A stretch of DNA of 64,000 nt, taken from assembly GCF_000971475.1 (NCBI RefSeq), contig NZ_DF967523.1, forward strand, positions 1-64,000. The letters run 5' to 3'. Source of the DNA: Sulfuricella sp. T08. Lineage in GTDB: Bacteria; Pseudomonadota; Gammaproteobacteria; Burkholderiales; Sulfuricellaceae. Shown here piece after piece: positions 1-9,455 of this stretch (positions are counted from its first letter, which is position 1; every line of letters starts with the position of its first letter). The notes beneath the pieces were generated by a model that saw only the letters and a program-made list of their open reading frames with translations, had not been told where the DNA came from and made no database searches. The position numbers and the translations under genes are program-made.

Positions 1-109
1 GGGCTGCAAAACTGAGTTGTTTCATGGGCAATTTCAGTCGATTGATGATGTCCGCTATTTTACAGGTTCAGGAACTTGTTCAGGGCTTCCCTAACCCAAC
101 CTACATAAC

Positions 110-2674
110 TCAGTCTTCTGCGACTCGTTTCGCGATGTGGGCTAGTGCGGCATCTACCTCGTCGATGAGGATCAGGCACAGGTCGCCGGGTTCCAGGCGC
201 GCCAGGGCGGTGTCGATAGCCAGGAATTCACCGCGGATTTCCTCGATCGTAGTGGCACGGCTGGCTTGCTCCAGACCCTGCTGAAGGAGCGCCAGCACTT
301 CACCGTCGGCCCGCCCACGCTGGCATTGATCCTGATATAAAATCACCGTGTCGAAAGCCTCTCCCAGAATCTGGGTTTGCTGGCGAATATCTTCATTACG
401 CCGGTCGCCCGCACCGCTGATCACAACCACGCGCCGCTTTGCCGGCATGTGTTCGACGGCCTTCACCAGTGCCTGGATGGCATCCGGGTTGTGTCCATAG
501 TCCGCGATCAGGGTGGCGCCATTGTAGTCGAACAGGTTGAAGCGCCCAGGCACGGTTGCCGCATCGCTCACAAACGAGGCCAGGCCGGCGTGGATAATTT
601 TCCAGTCCAGGCCCAGCGCCCAACCAGCAGCAATCGCGGCCATCGCGTTCTCGACCTGGAAGCCGATCGAGCCATTCCGGGTGAGAGGAATCTGCGCCAG
701 TGCGATGCGATGCTCGAAGCTGCCCTCGGCGGCCACGATGGCGTCTCCGTCCACGTACACCACGCGCAGGCCGCGCGCATGGTGAGTGGCCATGACCGGA
801 TGATGTCGGTCGCTGGTGAAGAAGGTCACCGAACCTGGACAGGCATCGGCCATCTTCGCCACGATCGGGTCTGCTGCGTTGAGAACCGCAACGCCGCCAG
901 GTGCGACGTTTTCGACGATGACCCGTTTCACCACGGCGAGATCCTCGACCGTGCTGATATAACTGAGGCCGAGGTGATCCCCCATGCCGATGTTGGTGAC
1001 TACCGCCACGTTGCAGCGGTCGAATGCCAGCCCCTCGCGCAAAACGCCTCCACGTGCGGTTTCGAGCACCGCGGCATCGACATCGGGGTGGCGCAGCACG
1101 GTGCGGGCGCTCTTGGGGCCGCTGCAGTCACCGGTATCGATACGCCGCCCCTGGATGTAGACGCCGTCCGAGTTGGTCATACCGACGCGCAATCCCTTTT
1201 CGCCGAGGAGGTGAGAGATCAGGCGCACGGTTGTCGTTTTGCCATTGGTACCGGCAACCGCCACCACCGGTATGCGGCCATCTTCACCTTCGGCGAACAT
1301 GCTGGCAATAATCGCTTCGCCGACTGCACGTCCTTTGCCGAACGAGGGTGAGATGTGCATGCGCAGGCCTGGAGCCGCGTTGACTTCAATGACAGCACCG
1401 CCTTGTTCCTCAAGCGACATGTGCACGCTGTCACACACTACGTCTACTCCGCAGATGTCGAGTCCGATCATCTGGGCTGCTGCTACTGCACGTGCCGCCA
1501 GTTCCGGGTGAACGTCGTCGGTTACATCGGTCGCTGATCCGCCCGTGCTCAGGTTTGCATTATTCCGCAGCATCACGCGCGCACCCTTCATGGGTACTGA
1601 ATCTGCGGCGTGGCCCTGCTTGGCTAGTGTCGCCAGGGCAATGTCGTCGAAGTGGATTTTGGTGAGTGAGGTTGAATGCCCTTCGCCGCGCAGGGGGTCG
1701 CTGTTGACCTGCTCGACGAGTTCGCGGACGGTATGCACGCCGTCGCCAATCACCTGGGGCGGGTCGCGGCGTGCCGCTGCGACGAGATGATTTCCCACCA
1801 CCAGCAGGCGGAAGTCATAACCGGGAATATAGCGTTCAACCATGATTTCGGAGCTGACTTCGGCAGAGGCGGCATAGGCCGCCAGTACGCGTTCATGGGT
1901 CTCGATATTGACGGCAACGCCTTTGCCCTGATTGCCATCCTGGGGTTTGATCACCACCGGGCCGCCGATTTCACATGCTGCCACCCAGGCGTCCTCGGCA
2001 TCCGACACGGGTCGTCCGTGAGGTATCGGAACCCCGGCTGCATCGAGCAATATTTTGGTCAGTTCCTTGTCCTGGGCGATGGCCTCGGAAATGGCACTGG
2101 TATGGTCTGTCTCGGCGGCCTGAATGCGGCGCTGCCGGCTGCCCCATCCGAGCTGCACCATGCTGCCCGACGTCATGCGCCGATAAGGGATGCCGCGCGT
2201 TACCGCGGCCTGAACGATGGCCCCGGTGCTGGGCCCGAGGCGCTCGTCCTCATCCAGTTCGCGCAGTCGTGCCAGTGCGTCGGCGAGGTCGAAGGGCGTG
2301 TCGTTCGCTGCTGCGAAGCAAAGCGTTTGAGCGAGTTCGAATGCGAGCCGGCCTACCTGCTCCTCACTGTATTCGACCACGACCTGGAATACGTCTGCCT
2401 CAGTCGTTGCTGCAGTGCGGCTGAAGGTCACCGGACATCCCGCCTGCACCTGCAGCCCAAGGGCGGCGAACTCCAGGGCGTGCGCCATGGGAATGGATTC
2501 TTCGTGACCAGCAGGTTTCAAGGAGCCGATTTCCGGGAACCGTGCGCGCAGTCTGGCTTCGAAGTCGGGCATATCCCCAATCAGGCATTCACGGCATGTC
2601 ACAATGGCTTCGATTACAGTGCGCCTGCTCCACAGATTGGGGCCGCGCAACGCCCTGATGCGTGATACTTCCAT
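110..2674 (-). CDS. cphA: Cyanophycin synthetase, full-length copy with intact Mur-ligase site
   Basis: 854 aa. In this family an ATP-grasp domain adds aspartate to the polymer and a Mur-ligase-like domain adds arginine to its side chain, making the cytoplasmic nitrogen store cyanophycin. Seen: N-terminal LRGPNLWS block; ATP-grasp region about 190-450 with LSTGG (375-379) and VIEVNAAPG; intact Mur P-loop GTNGKTT (475-481); and a complete Mur C-terminal domain containing PGRFNLF and ADYGHNPDA. Length is normal for the family. The N-terminal domain is unusual: where other copies carry HxxEH this one reads HALEF (65-69), so the second His is lost. It is the second gene of a minus-strand pair, 58 nt after the other copy. 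Family assignment is very secure; the meaning of the altered N domain is inference. Confidence 0.95.
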   Translation of the reverse strand: MEVSRIRALRGPNLWSRRTVIEAIVTCRECLIGDMPDFEARLRARFPEIGSLKPAGHEESIPMAHALEFAALGLQVQAGCPVTFSRTAATTEADVFQVVVEYSEEQVGRLAFELAQTLCFAAANDTPFDLADALARLRELDEDERLGPSTGAIVQAAVTRGIPYRRMTSGSMVQLGWGSRQRRIQAAETDHTSAISEAIAQDKELTKILLDAAGVPIPHGRPVSDAEDAWVAACEIGGPVVIKPQDGNQGKGVAVNIETHERVLAAYAASAEVSSEIMVERYIPGYDFRLLVVGNHLVAAARRDPPQVIGDGVHTVRELVEQVNSDPLRGEGHSTSLTKIHFDDIALATLAKQGHAADSVPMKGARVMLRNNANLSTGGSATDVTDDVHPELAARAVAAAQMIGLDICGVDVVCDSVHMSLEEQGGAVIEVNAAPGLRMHISPSFGKGRAVGEAIIASMFAEGEDGRIPVVAVAGTNGKTTTVRLISHLLGEKGLRVGMTNSDGVYIQGRRIDTGDCSGPKSARTVLRHPDVDAAVLETARGGVLREGLAFDRCNVAVVTNIGMGDHLGLSYISTVEDLAVVKRVIVENVAPGGVAVLNAADPIVAKMADACPGSVTFFTSDRHHPVMATHHARGLRVVYVDGDAIVAAEGSFEHRIALAQIPLTRNGSIGFQVENAMAAIAAGWALGLDWKIIHAGLASFVSDAATVPGRFNLFDYNGATLIADYGHNPDAIQALVKAVEHMPAKRRVVVISGAGDRRNEDIRQQTQILGEAFDTVILYQDQCQRGRADGEVLALLQQGLEQASRATTIEEIRGEFLAIDTALARLEPGDLCLILIDEVDAALAHIAKRVAED

Positions 2675-2732
2675 TTTGTTTCCCCAAGTTACCCGGTCAT
2701 CTTCGCCGCGGTAGGATGTTTATTGGTCGGAC

Positions 2733-4892
2733 CTAGTCCGGCCTAAAGGTTTCGATTCCGGCGCGGATCAGTTCCAGAGGCAGACCGAGTGCCCATGCCG
2801 CCCCGGCAGCCGCCAGAACATTCTCGATCTGCAGTCCGGCAACTTCGGCGTCTGCCAGCATGATGCCGGACACTTCGACAAGTCGTACTTCTTCACTGCC
2901 CGTAGCGAGTGTCACGAAGGTGTCGCGCACAAGCACCGCTCGCTTCCCCCGTGTCAGGTGCTCAGTGATGGCCGGAACATCAGGATTGGCGCCGAAGAAA
3001 ATGACTTCGCCATCACATAGCGGCGCCATTTCCACAGTCATCGGGTCGTTGCCGTTGAGCACCGCCACCCCGTCCGGGAGCACCACGTCGACTTGGGTGC
3101 GCAGTACGTTGAACACCTGATCGGGTGTCTCAATGTAATATTTTCCGAAGTGCCGGGCTGGATCAATATCGGTGACGACGCCGACCTGGCATCGGTCATA
3201 GGCCAGCCCCTCGCTGAGTATCATATCGCTGCCATTCTCGAACACCGCTGCCTCAGCCACCCGGTTCAGCAGCACTTTACGAGCGGCTGCCCAACTCGCA
3301 CGATTCCCTTTTTCAACCAGTCGTTGATCATGATAGAGACCGTCACGACACGCCAGGCCCACGCGCTTGCCGCTGAGGTGAAGCAGATACGCTACCAGTC
3401 GTGCGACCAGATTGGTTCCGTTGGTACCGGTGATGCCGACTATGGGGATGCGACCGTTTTCGCCTTCGGAAAACAGGCTGTCGACGACTGCACGGCCAAT
3501 CGGACGGGGTTCGCCGCTCGCCGGTTTGAGGTGCATAAGCAGACCGGGGCCCGCGTTGACTTCGACAATTGCGCCCCGCTGCTCGTCGAGGGGGCGCGAG
3601 ATATCCTCGGCAACCAGATCGACCCCCGCAATATCCAGCCCCACGATACGGGCCGCGAGGCAGACGGTCGCAGCTACATCTGGATGGACGAGGTCGGTGA
3701 CGTCGAAGGCGACATTGCCGTTACGTTGGATCATCACTTCCGCGCCCAGTGGCGGTATGGTGTCAGGAGTAAAGCCCTGGCGCGTGATTTCGAGCCGGAC
3801 GGCCGGGTCTTCATCTACCCGAACCAGATTGAGCGGGTAATCCTCGGTCGTGCCGCGCCGTGGGTCGGTATTGATCTGGGTATCGATGAGTTCGATGATG
3901 GTCGAACTGCCATCGCCTGTCACGGAGGCTGATTCCCCGCGAGCCGCTGCCGCCAGGCGTCCGCCCACGATCAGCAACCGGTGTTCGTTGCCGCGCACGA
4001 AACGCTCGACGATGACATCGCTGCCCTCGTCGAGCGCCAGTTTGTAGGCGGCCTCGATCTCTTCACGTGTCATCAGTTCGGTGGAAACACCGCGGCCATG
4101 GTTGCCATCGCGGGGCTTGACCACGACCGGAACGCCAATCTCCTCGGCGGCCTCCCACGCGTCTTCCGGGCTATCGACGATGCGTCCTTCGGGAACCGGT
4201 ACTCCGCAAGCCTGAAGCAGATTCTTGGTAAGATCCTTGTCGCTAGAAATGCTTTCGGCAATGGCGCTGGTCTGGTCGGTCTCAGCGGTCCAGATGCGGC
4301 GGCTTCGGGCGCCGTAGCCCAGTTGTACCAGATTGCCTTCAGTCAGTCGGATAGCCGGAATGCGTCGATCCGAGGCTGCATCGACGATGCACGTCGTGCT
4401 CGGGCCGAGGCAAAGGGAATCGGCCATATCCCGCAGGCGGGCGACCGTGGCGGGCATGTCAAACGGACGATCTTCGATCGCCGCCATGACGAGATCACGA
4501 GCGGCATACAGGCAGGCACGGCTCACTTCTTCATGGCGTGACCTTACCACGACTTTATAAACACCCCGCACCGAGGTGCTGCGTGCTTTCCCGAAACCGC
4601 TCTGCATGCCCGCCAGGTTCTGCAGTTCCAGGGTGACATGCTCGAGTATGTGTCCAGGCCAAGTGCCTTCGCGCACCCGCTGCAGGAACCCCCCCCGCTC
4701 GCCAACGCCACACCGGTGTTCGATCAGCGAGGGCAGCCATGAGGACAGGCGCTCGTAGAAACCGGGGATGGTATTGGAAGGTGAGTCTTCCAGGTCTCCG
4801 ATGTCAACCCATGCTTCGAGTACCGGACGGTATGTCCATATATTCGGTCCACGCAGGGGCACGATTTTGAGAAATTCGATATTCTTTTTCAT
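2733..4892 (-). CDS. cphA: Cyanophycin synthetase paralogue, C-terminally short with degenerate Mur P-loop
   Basis: 719 aa; homologous to the neighbouring 854-aa synthetase but ending (GIETFRPD) just where the Mur-ligase C-terminal domain should begin. Seen: N-terminal LRGPNIW block; N-domain HILEH (81-85) intact; ATP-grasp region with VVVKPRDGNHGRG and IVEVNAGPG. The Mur P-loop reads GTNGTN (489-494) instead of GTNGKT, so the phosphate-binding lysine is missing, and the LSTGG segment seen in the other copy is shortened to NGNVAFD. Arginine addition by this subunit is therefore unlikely (inference). It resembles the CphA2 or cphA' type, in which the M domain is dead and the C terminus is missing. 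First gene of the likely two-gene operon. Confidence 0.9.
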   Translation of the reverse strand: MKKNIEFLKIVPLRGPNIWTYRPVLEAWVDIGDLEDSPSNTIPGFYERLSSWLPSLIEHRCGVGERGGFLQRVREGTWPGHILEHVTLELQNLAGMQSGFGKARSTSVRGVYKVVVRSRHEEVSRACLYAARDLVMAAIEDRPFDMPATVARLRDMADSLCLGPSTTCIVDAASDRRIPAIRLTEGNLVQLGYGARSRRIWTAETDQTSAIAESISSDKDLTKNLLQACGVPVPEGRIVDSPEDAWEAAEEIGVPVVVKPRDGNHGRGVSTELMTREEIEAAYKLALDEGSDVIVERFVRGNEHRLLIVGGRLAAAARGESASVTGDGSSTIIELIDTQINTDPRRGTTEDYPLNLVRVDEDPAVRLEITRQGFTPDTIPPLGAEVMIQRNGNVAFDVTDLVHPDVAATVCLAARIVGLDIAGVDLVAEDISRPLDEQRGAIVEVNAGPGLLMHLKPASGEPRPIGRAVVDSLFSEGENGRIPIVGITGTNGTNLVARLVAYLLHLSGKRVGLACRDGLYHDQRLVEKGNRASWAAARKVLLNRVAEAAVFENGSDMILSEGLAYDRCQVGVVTDIDPARHFGKYYIETPDQVFNVLRTQVDVVLPDGVAVLNGNDPMTVEMAPLCDGEVIFFGANPDVPAITEHLTRGKRAVLVRDTFVTLATGSEEVRLVEVSGIMLADAEVAGLQIENVLAAAGAAWALGLPLELIRAGIETFRPD

Positions 4893-5462
4893 AAAAAATA
4901 CTTTATAAGCCTCTCAGTAGATCCAGCCATAGGCGGGCCGAGCGGCAGGTCCGACGTATTTTTTGGGATAGCCCAGAAGGATAGAGTGATTTGAGCATAT
5001 TGTGTTGTTGCTCGCAACTGCTCTGGGATAAACAAAAAGGCACCGTATGGATTGGGCGCCGTGCTCAAGTAGCTCAGTGGCATATGGCGTGCGAATCCTT
5101 GATGGCTCTTAAGGTCAGGTATGTCACAGGATATTTTAAAACAACTAGAAAATTAACGCTGCATGCGGCAATCCGTTTACCACAATGGGAAGGAGATTTT
5201 TTCATTAACGTATCCACATCGCCATTCTCCCGCTTGCGGCTAGATGTTTAAGACTGAAGTTTTCCGGTGGTTTACTTAAATCGTGTGGCAATGGGCGTGA
5301 GCGTAAGAATGGGGTGGGGGTGGCAAATGCCACTGTTGCTTATCCGGTTTCAGCCATCGACCAGTTTTATGTGCTGGATTACGTTATTTATCAACAGATA
5401 TTTATTTCGAAAACGCCAGAAACGGAATATCGGGATCCGTCAACATTTTTTCGGGTAGGCGG
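4893..5462. other. Intergenic stretch between cyanophycin operon and adhesin-E-like gene
   Basis: About 570 nt with no convincing gene on either strand; the open frames here are short, overlap one another and lack ribosome sites. It should hold the promoter for the minus-strand cphA pair near 4893-4990, but I could not assign clear -35/-10 boxes. The region is visibly more AT-rich than the flanking genes. Confidence 0.5.
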
Positions 5463-5999
5463 CTAATCTGGCTTGCTGGGGATGTCTGCGCAGACTATTT
5501 CAAACTCTATTTCTGCCACAGTATTGTACGGTATTGCAGTCATCTGAGTTTTGTCTTCATCCAGTGAGAGGGAGGTGATGAAATTGCCTTGTTCGCTGTA
5601 AGTTACGCCGTGGAGCAGGCCCTGGGTCCGCTCCGCGCAATTCATGATGCGGTGCATTTTCTTTTCCTTGATCATCTTGCCGGAAGTTTCATCTTTGACC
5701 ATTGGTTGGGTGTAAACGATTTTTTCCCAAAATTTGACCACCTTGCCGCTACGTTCAAGATGAACCTTGTCGATGGAAAAGGTGATGTTGTCGGAGGAGG
5801 TTGGAATGGTCAGCCATTCTTCCGCGGCATGCGCCGGGCAGCAGGTGGTGAGCGCTAACAGCATCGTCAGGTGTTTGGCTGTCTGCAATAATGGATATGC
5901 CTGAAAAGCATGTCTTTCAATATTATTCAAAGTGGTCAATTGCATGTTGTTCCATTTTAAGTATTTAGAGAACACAAACTTTGCAGAGAAAAATATCAT
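5463..5999 (-). CDS. Exported protein of the surface-adhesin protein E (Adhesin_E) type
   Basis: 178 aa as the longest frame; a start at Met19 (5945) is also possible because the export signal lies at about residues 30-59. Seen: hydrophobic stretch MLLALTTCC then PAHA-AEEW, a likely signal-peptidase I site. The mature part has the pattern of the short Adhesin_E family: W near the start, 'RSGKVVKFWEKIVY' core, a run of basic residues, a conserved NC pair and a C-terminal IVCAD with the second Cys, which could form a disulphide. The biochemical role of the family is poorly known. It lies between the cyanophycin synthetases and the ABC exporter, on the same strand as the synthetases, but a functional link is not shown. 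Confidence 0.6.
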   Translation of the reverse strand: MIFFSAKFVFSKYLKWNNMQLTTLNNIERHAFQAYPLLQTAKHLTMLLALTTCCPAHAAEEWLTIPTSSDNITFSIDKVHLERSGKVVKFWEKIVYTQPMVKDETSGKMIKEKKMHRIMNCAERTQGLLHGVTYSEQGNFITSLSLDEDKTQMTAIPYNTVAEIEFEIVCADIPSKPD

Positions 6000-6164
6000 A
6001 TCTGTTTTGCGCTAATATGCTATCCCGGTTAAGCTGCCGCGGTCCAGTCTGATGCTGAAAAACGCGGTGCGCCTCTTGCGACGCTAGCCCCCAACGACTC
6101 CTGAAAACAGTCGAATGTCTGATGCTGTACTCTTGGTTTCAAGGCAAGTAAACTTCGTTCCAGC

Positions 6165-8516
6165 ATGACCCCGGTTGAGGTCATGATTTTTCAGACAAAA
6201 ATTCAAGGTAGATTTGTGAAACACATCCACTCTCTTTCGGCGCCAACCGGAAAAACTTTGCCCGATGCCTGGCGCACCGAGGTGGAATCTCAGCTGGCCA
6301 ACCAAGAGGAGATCCTGGCGTGGCTGGAGATTGATCTCGATGTGCGCCTTCATTTTACCCAGGGCCTTGTCGTCGTGACCAACCGTCGGGTGCTTGCCAA
6401 GAGTCGTGAAGAGGCAGCATTGCGAGACTGGACTTACCGGAATGGGCTTGCCCTGCAGCGCCACGATCATGCCGGGGTGGGCAGCCTTGAACTGCATGAC
6501 GACGAAACGCGCCTCGTCTGCTGGCGCTACACCCTTGGCCATAATACTGCGGCATTGCGCCTGGTTGAGCACTTCGAGCAGCAGCTTGCCGGCTTTCTCG
6601 CCGGGCATCCCGTCAGCCATCAGGCAGAAATGGTCTGCCCCAGCTGCAAGGCGCCGCTCCTGCCGGACCAGGAAGAGTGCCCTATCTGCACCAGGGAAAT
6701 CCATGTCCCTCCCTCGACGTGGACCCTGTTCCGACTGTGGCGATTTGCCAAGCCCTATAACGGACAGTTGCTTGCCGGCTTTCTGCTGACGCTGGCGTCT
6801 ACTGCTGCCACTCTGGTGCCGCCTTACCTGACCATGCCGCTGATGGACAAGGTGCTGATCCCCTACCAGAACGGCGCCCCCATCGATTACGGCGTGGTGG
6901 CACTCCTGCTTGCGGGGTTGCTGGGGTCTGCACTGGTGGCATGGAGTCTGGGCTGGGCACGTACCTATATCCTCGCCCTGGTGAGCGAGCGCATTGGGGC
7001 CGACCTGCGCACGACCACCTACGAGCACTTAATGCGGCTCTCCCTGGAGTATTTCGGCGGCAAGCGCACCGGTGACCTGATGACCCGCGTCGGTTCCGAG
7101 ACTGACCGCATCTGCGTGTTCCTTTCGCTACACTTGCTGGACTTCGCCACAGACGTGCTGATGATCCTCATGACCGCGGCGATCCTGTTCTCGATAAATC
7201 CCTGGCTGGCGCTGGTGACATTGCTTCCGCTGCCCTTCATCGCCTGGATGATCCATGTGGTGCGCGACAAGTTGCGCACCGGTTTCGAGAAGATCGACCG
7301 GGTCTGGTCGGAGGTGACCAACGTGCTGGCCGATACCATACCCGGCATCCGTGTAGTCAAGGCCTTTGCCCAGGAAAAGCGTGAAGCGGCGCGCTTCCGC
7401 GAGGCCAACCAGCACAACCTCGCGGTGAATGATCGGCTCAACAAGATATGGTCATTGTTCACACCTACCGTCACCCTGCTGACCGAAATCGGGCTGCTTG
7501 TCGTATGGGCGTTCGGCATCTGGCTGGTCTCGCGCAATGAGATCACAGTCGGTGTGCTGGTTGCTTTCCTGGCCTACATCAGTCGTTTCTATACGCGGCT
7601 CGACTCGATGAGCCGCATAGTTTCGGTGACGCAGAAGGCCGCCGCCGGAGCAAAACGCATTTTCGATATTCTCGATCACGTATCCAGCGTTCCGGAGCCA
7701 GCCACCCCGGTTCACCTTGAGCAGGTGCAGGGGGGAATCGAGATTTGCAACGCGGGTTTTCGCTATGGCAACCGGATGGTCATTCGTGGAGTCGACCTGA
7801 GCATCGCCCCCGGCGAGATGATCGGTCTGGTGGGGCATAGCGGGTCGGGCAAGAGCACACTCGCCAACCTGATTTGCCGTTTTTACGACGTTTCAGAGGG
7901 TTCGATTCGTGTCGACGGGGTGGATATCCGCTCCCTTCCGGTTTCCGAATATCGGCGCAATATCGGTCTGGTACTGCAGGAACCTTTCCTGTTCTTCGGT
8001 ACCATTGCCGAGAATATCGCCTATGGCAAGCCGGACGCCACCCGGGCGGAAATCGTTGCTGCCGCCCGCGCTGCCCACGCCCACGAGTTCATTCTGCGTT
8101 TGCCGCAGGGCTATGACTCCCTGGCCGGCGAGCGTGGCCAAGCCCTGTCGGGCGGCGAGCGCCAGCGTATCTCCATTGCACGGGCACTGCTCATCGATCC
8201 GCGTATTCTGATCCTCGATGAAGCCACCTCGTCAGTCGATTCAACGACCGAAAAGGAAATCCAGAAAGCCCTGGATAACCTGGTTCAGGGACGAACCACC
8301 ATTGCCATTGCCCACCGCCTCTCCACCCTGCGTCGCGCCGACCGGCTGGTGGTGCTCGATCGCGGGCAGGTTGTCGAGGTGGGTAATCATGACGAGCTGA
8401 TGGCCAGCGAGGGTGCCTATTTCCGCCTTTATCAGGCGCAAGCGCGCAACGTGGATACTGATATGGACGACAAGGTGTGGAATGCCGAGCCCGCAACCAA
8501 GGAGGGCGTTGCATGA
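6165..8516 (+). CDS. Cyanophycin-locus ABC exporter (fused permease and ATPase) with zinc-ribbon-like N domain
   Basis: 783 aa. Residues about 1-150 form an extra soluble domain not found in plain exporters. It is followed by a CPSC...CPIC pair (about 158-175) that looks like a zinc ribbon. Then come six membrane segments of an ABC type-1 exporter (about 195-480) and one ATPase with Walker A GHSGSGKST (about 557-565), signature LSGGERQR, Walker B ILILDEATSSVD and a switch His in AIAHRLST. This architecture matches the family annotated as cyanophycin-metabolism-associated ABC transporter; the substrate is unknown. Met7 (6183) has a better ribosome site (TTGAGG) than Met1. Stop and next start overlap as ATGA, so it is translated together with the DUF1854 gene. 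Confidence 0.85.
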   Translation: MTPVEVMIFQTKIQGRFVKHIHSLSAPTGKTLPDAWRTEVESQLANQEEILAWLEIDLDVRLHFTQGLVVVTNRRVLAKSREEAALRDWTYRNGLALQRHDHAGVGSLELHDDETRLVCWRYTLGHNTAALRLVEHFEQQLAGFLAGHPVSHQAEMVCPSCKAPLLPDQEECPICTREIHVPPSTWTLFRLWRFAKPYNGQLLAGFLLTLASTAATLVPPYLTMPLMDKVLIPYQNGAPIDYGVVALLLAGLLGSALVAWSLGWARTYILALVSERIGADLRTTTYEHLMRLSLEYFGGKRTGDLMTRVGSETDRICVFLSLHLLDFATDVLMILMTAAILFSINPWLALVTLLPLPFIAWMIHVVRDKLRTGFEKIDRVWSEVTNVLADTIPGIRVVKAFAQEKREAARFREANQHNLAVNDRLNKIWSLFTPTVTLLTEIGLLVVWAFGIWLVSRNEITVGVLVAFLAYISRFYTRLDSMSRIVSVTQKAAAGAKRIFDILDHVSSVPEPATPVHLEQVQGGIEICNAGFRYGNRMVIRGVDLSIAPGEMIGLVGHSGSGKSTLANLICRFYDVSEGSIRVDGVDIRSLPVSEYRRNIGLVLQEPFLFFGTIAENIAYGKPDATRAEIVAAARAAHAHEFILRLPQGYDSLAGERGQALSGGERQRISIARALLIDPRILILDEATSSVDSTTEKEIQKALDNLVQGRTTIAIAHRLSTLRRADRLVVLDRGQVVEVGNHDELMASEGAYFRLYQAQARNVDTDMDDKVWNAEPATKEGVA

Positions 8517-8986
8517 ACAAGACCATTGATTTCAAGCTTACCCGCAATACTTTCGGCAGGCTGGTTTTTACCGGCGCGGATGGCGAAGTTCATGATGGCG
8601 TGGTGCCCGTACACGCCTTTCCCATCGCCGCTCCCGCGGAGGGGATTTCGCTGGTCACTATTGACGGGCACGAACTGGCCTGGATCGATTGCCTGACGGA
8701 TTTGCCGGACGAATCACGTGTTCTTCTGGAGGAGGAGCTGGCAAGCCGGGAATTCATGCCGGAAATTCGCAGTATCCGCCGCGTCTCCAGCTTCGCCACG
8801 CCCAGCACATGGCAGGTGGAAACCGATCGTGGCCCCACCACATTCATTCTCAAGGGGGAGGATGATATCCGTCGCCTCGCCGCGTCCACGCTACTTATCG
8901 CCGACAGCAACGGCATCCATTTCCTGATCCGGGATTTCCAGACGCTGGATCAGAGCAGCCGCAAGCTGCTGGATCGTTTCCTTTAA
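8513..8986 (+). CDS. DUF1854 protein, partner of the cyanophycin-locus ABC exporter
   Basis: 157 aa from the ATG at 8513, chosen because it overlaps the exporter stop as ATGA; a longer upstream frame exists but would run into the exporter gene. No signal peptide or membrane segment. The sequence is a small acidic alpha/beta protein with the WQVETDRGPTTF segment and a C-terminal 'DSNGIHFLIRDF' typical of DUF1854. Members of this family are repeatedly annotated as cyanophycin-metabolism-associated and sit next to the same exporter. The molecular role is unknown; tight coupling suggests a stoichiometric accessory subunit. Confidence 0.85.
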   Translation: MNKTIDFKLTRNTFGRLVFTGADGEVHDGVVPVHAFPIAAPAEGISLVTIDGHELAWIDCLTDLPDESRVLLEEELASREFMPEIRSIRRVSSFATPSTWQVETDRGPTTFILKGEDDIRRLAASTLLIADSNGIHFLIRDFQTLDQSSRKLLDRFL

Positions 8987-9160
8987 CCTGTAAACTGCGA
9001 TTAACTGCCGATTAACGCAGAACATTCAAGCTGTTACTCCCATGAGCTGATTCACTTTACCGGTGAACGGATAAAATTTTATAACGCCATGAAATATCAG
9101 CACTCATCCCTGTTAATCGGGGGTTGACTGCTTTTTCAAGAATTAAAGGATGGCTATAAA

Positions 9161-9188
9161 AAAGGCGGGGGAAACCCTGCCTTTTTTT
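9161..9188. terminator. Intrinsic (bidirectional) terminator hairpin
   Basis: Ten-base-pair stem aaaggcgggg/ccctgccttt with one G-T wobble, GAAA loop, T-run on both strands. It closely resembles the hairpin at 11801-11824. Confidence 0.75.
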
Positions 9189-9205
9189 CGTTTCCTGTGT
9201 CGGTA

Positions 9206-9244
9206 TTACTTGGCAGCAGGATCCGCGACCGTGGAGAAGGTTGT
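9206..9244 (-). pseudogene. Remnant of a second copy of the Ala/Lys-rich exported protein gene
   Basis: Read on the minus strand this short piece gives TTFSTVADPAAK then stop. It matches the signal-peptide end (TFSAVAAD) joined directly to the last residues (PAAK) of the intact gene at 11844-12071. Seventeen bases around the stop and nine around the signal-peptide end are identical between copies, and the downstream hairpin is also shared. A stop codon lies just upstream in frame, so it is not a gene now. Reading: a duplicated copy that lost its middle and its start. Confidence 0.55.
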
Positions 9245-9455
9245 TCAATGCCTGCTACATCTTCAGCAAGGTGGATGATCCTGCTGGTGATGGAGGCATT
9301 GCCATAAATCATAGCTGGTCTATAGTTAGATCTTGTCTAACAGGTAAAAATTTTGTGATCTCCAGGGCTGCGCTCACTGGTCAATAATGGAACTTTTTGC
9401 CACGAATTACTCTCATGGTTAATGGGGCTAAGGTAACGGGTAGGTAGGAGGTGCG

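Larger units (their letters stand above)
8987..9455. other. Intergenic region with duplicated relic and terminator
   Basis: 469 nt without an intact gene. It contains the hairpin at 9161-9188 and the gene remnant at 9206-9244. A strong ribosome site (AGGAGG, 9446-9451) for the downstream c-di-GMP gene lies at its right edge. No riboswitch fold was recognised. Confidence 0.5.

Noticed and set aside
377-2665. Long plus-strand open frames (324 and 329 codons) over the 854-aa cyanophycin synthetase
   Set aside because: Antisense shadows of a high-GC gene with clear family motifs on the other strand; no ribosome sites.
5060-5100. tRNA-like stretch (tagctcagtgg, then tgcgaatcc)
   Set aside because: D-arm-like and T-loop-like strings are only about 12 nt apart, and there is no acceptor stem or anticodon arm.
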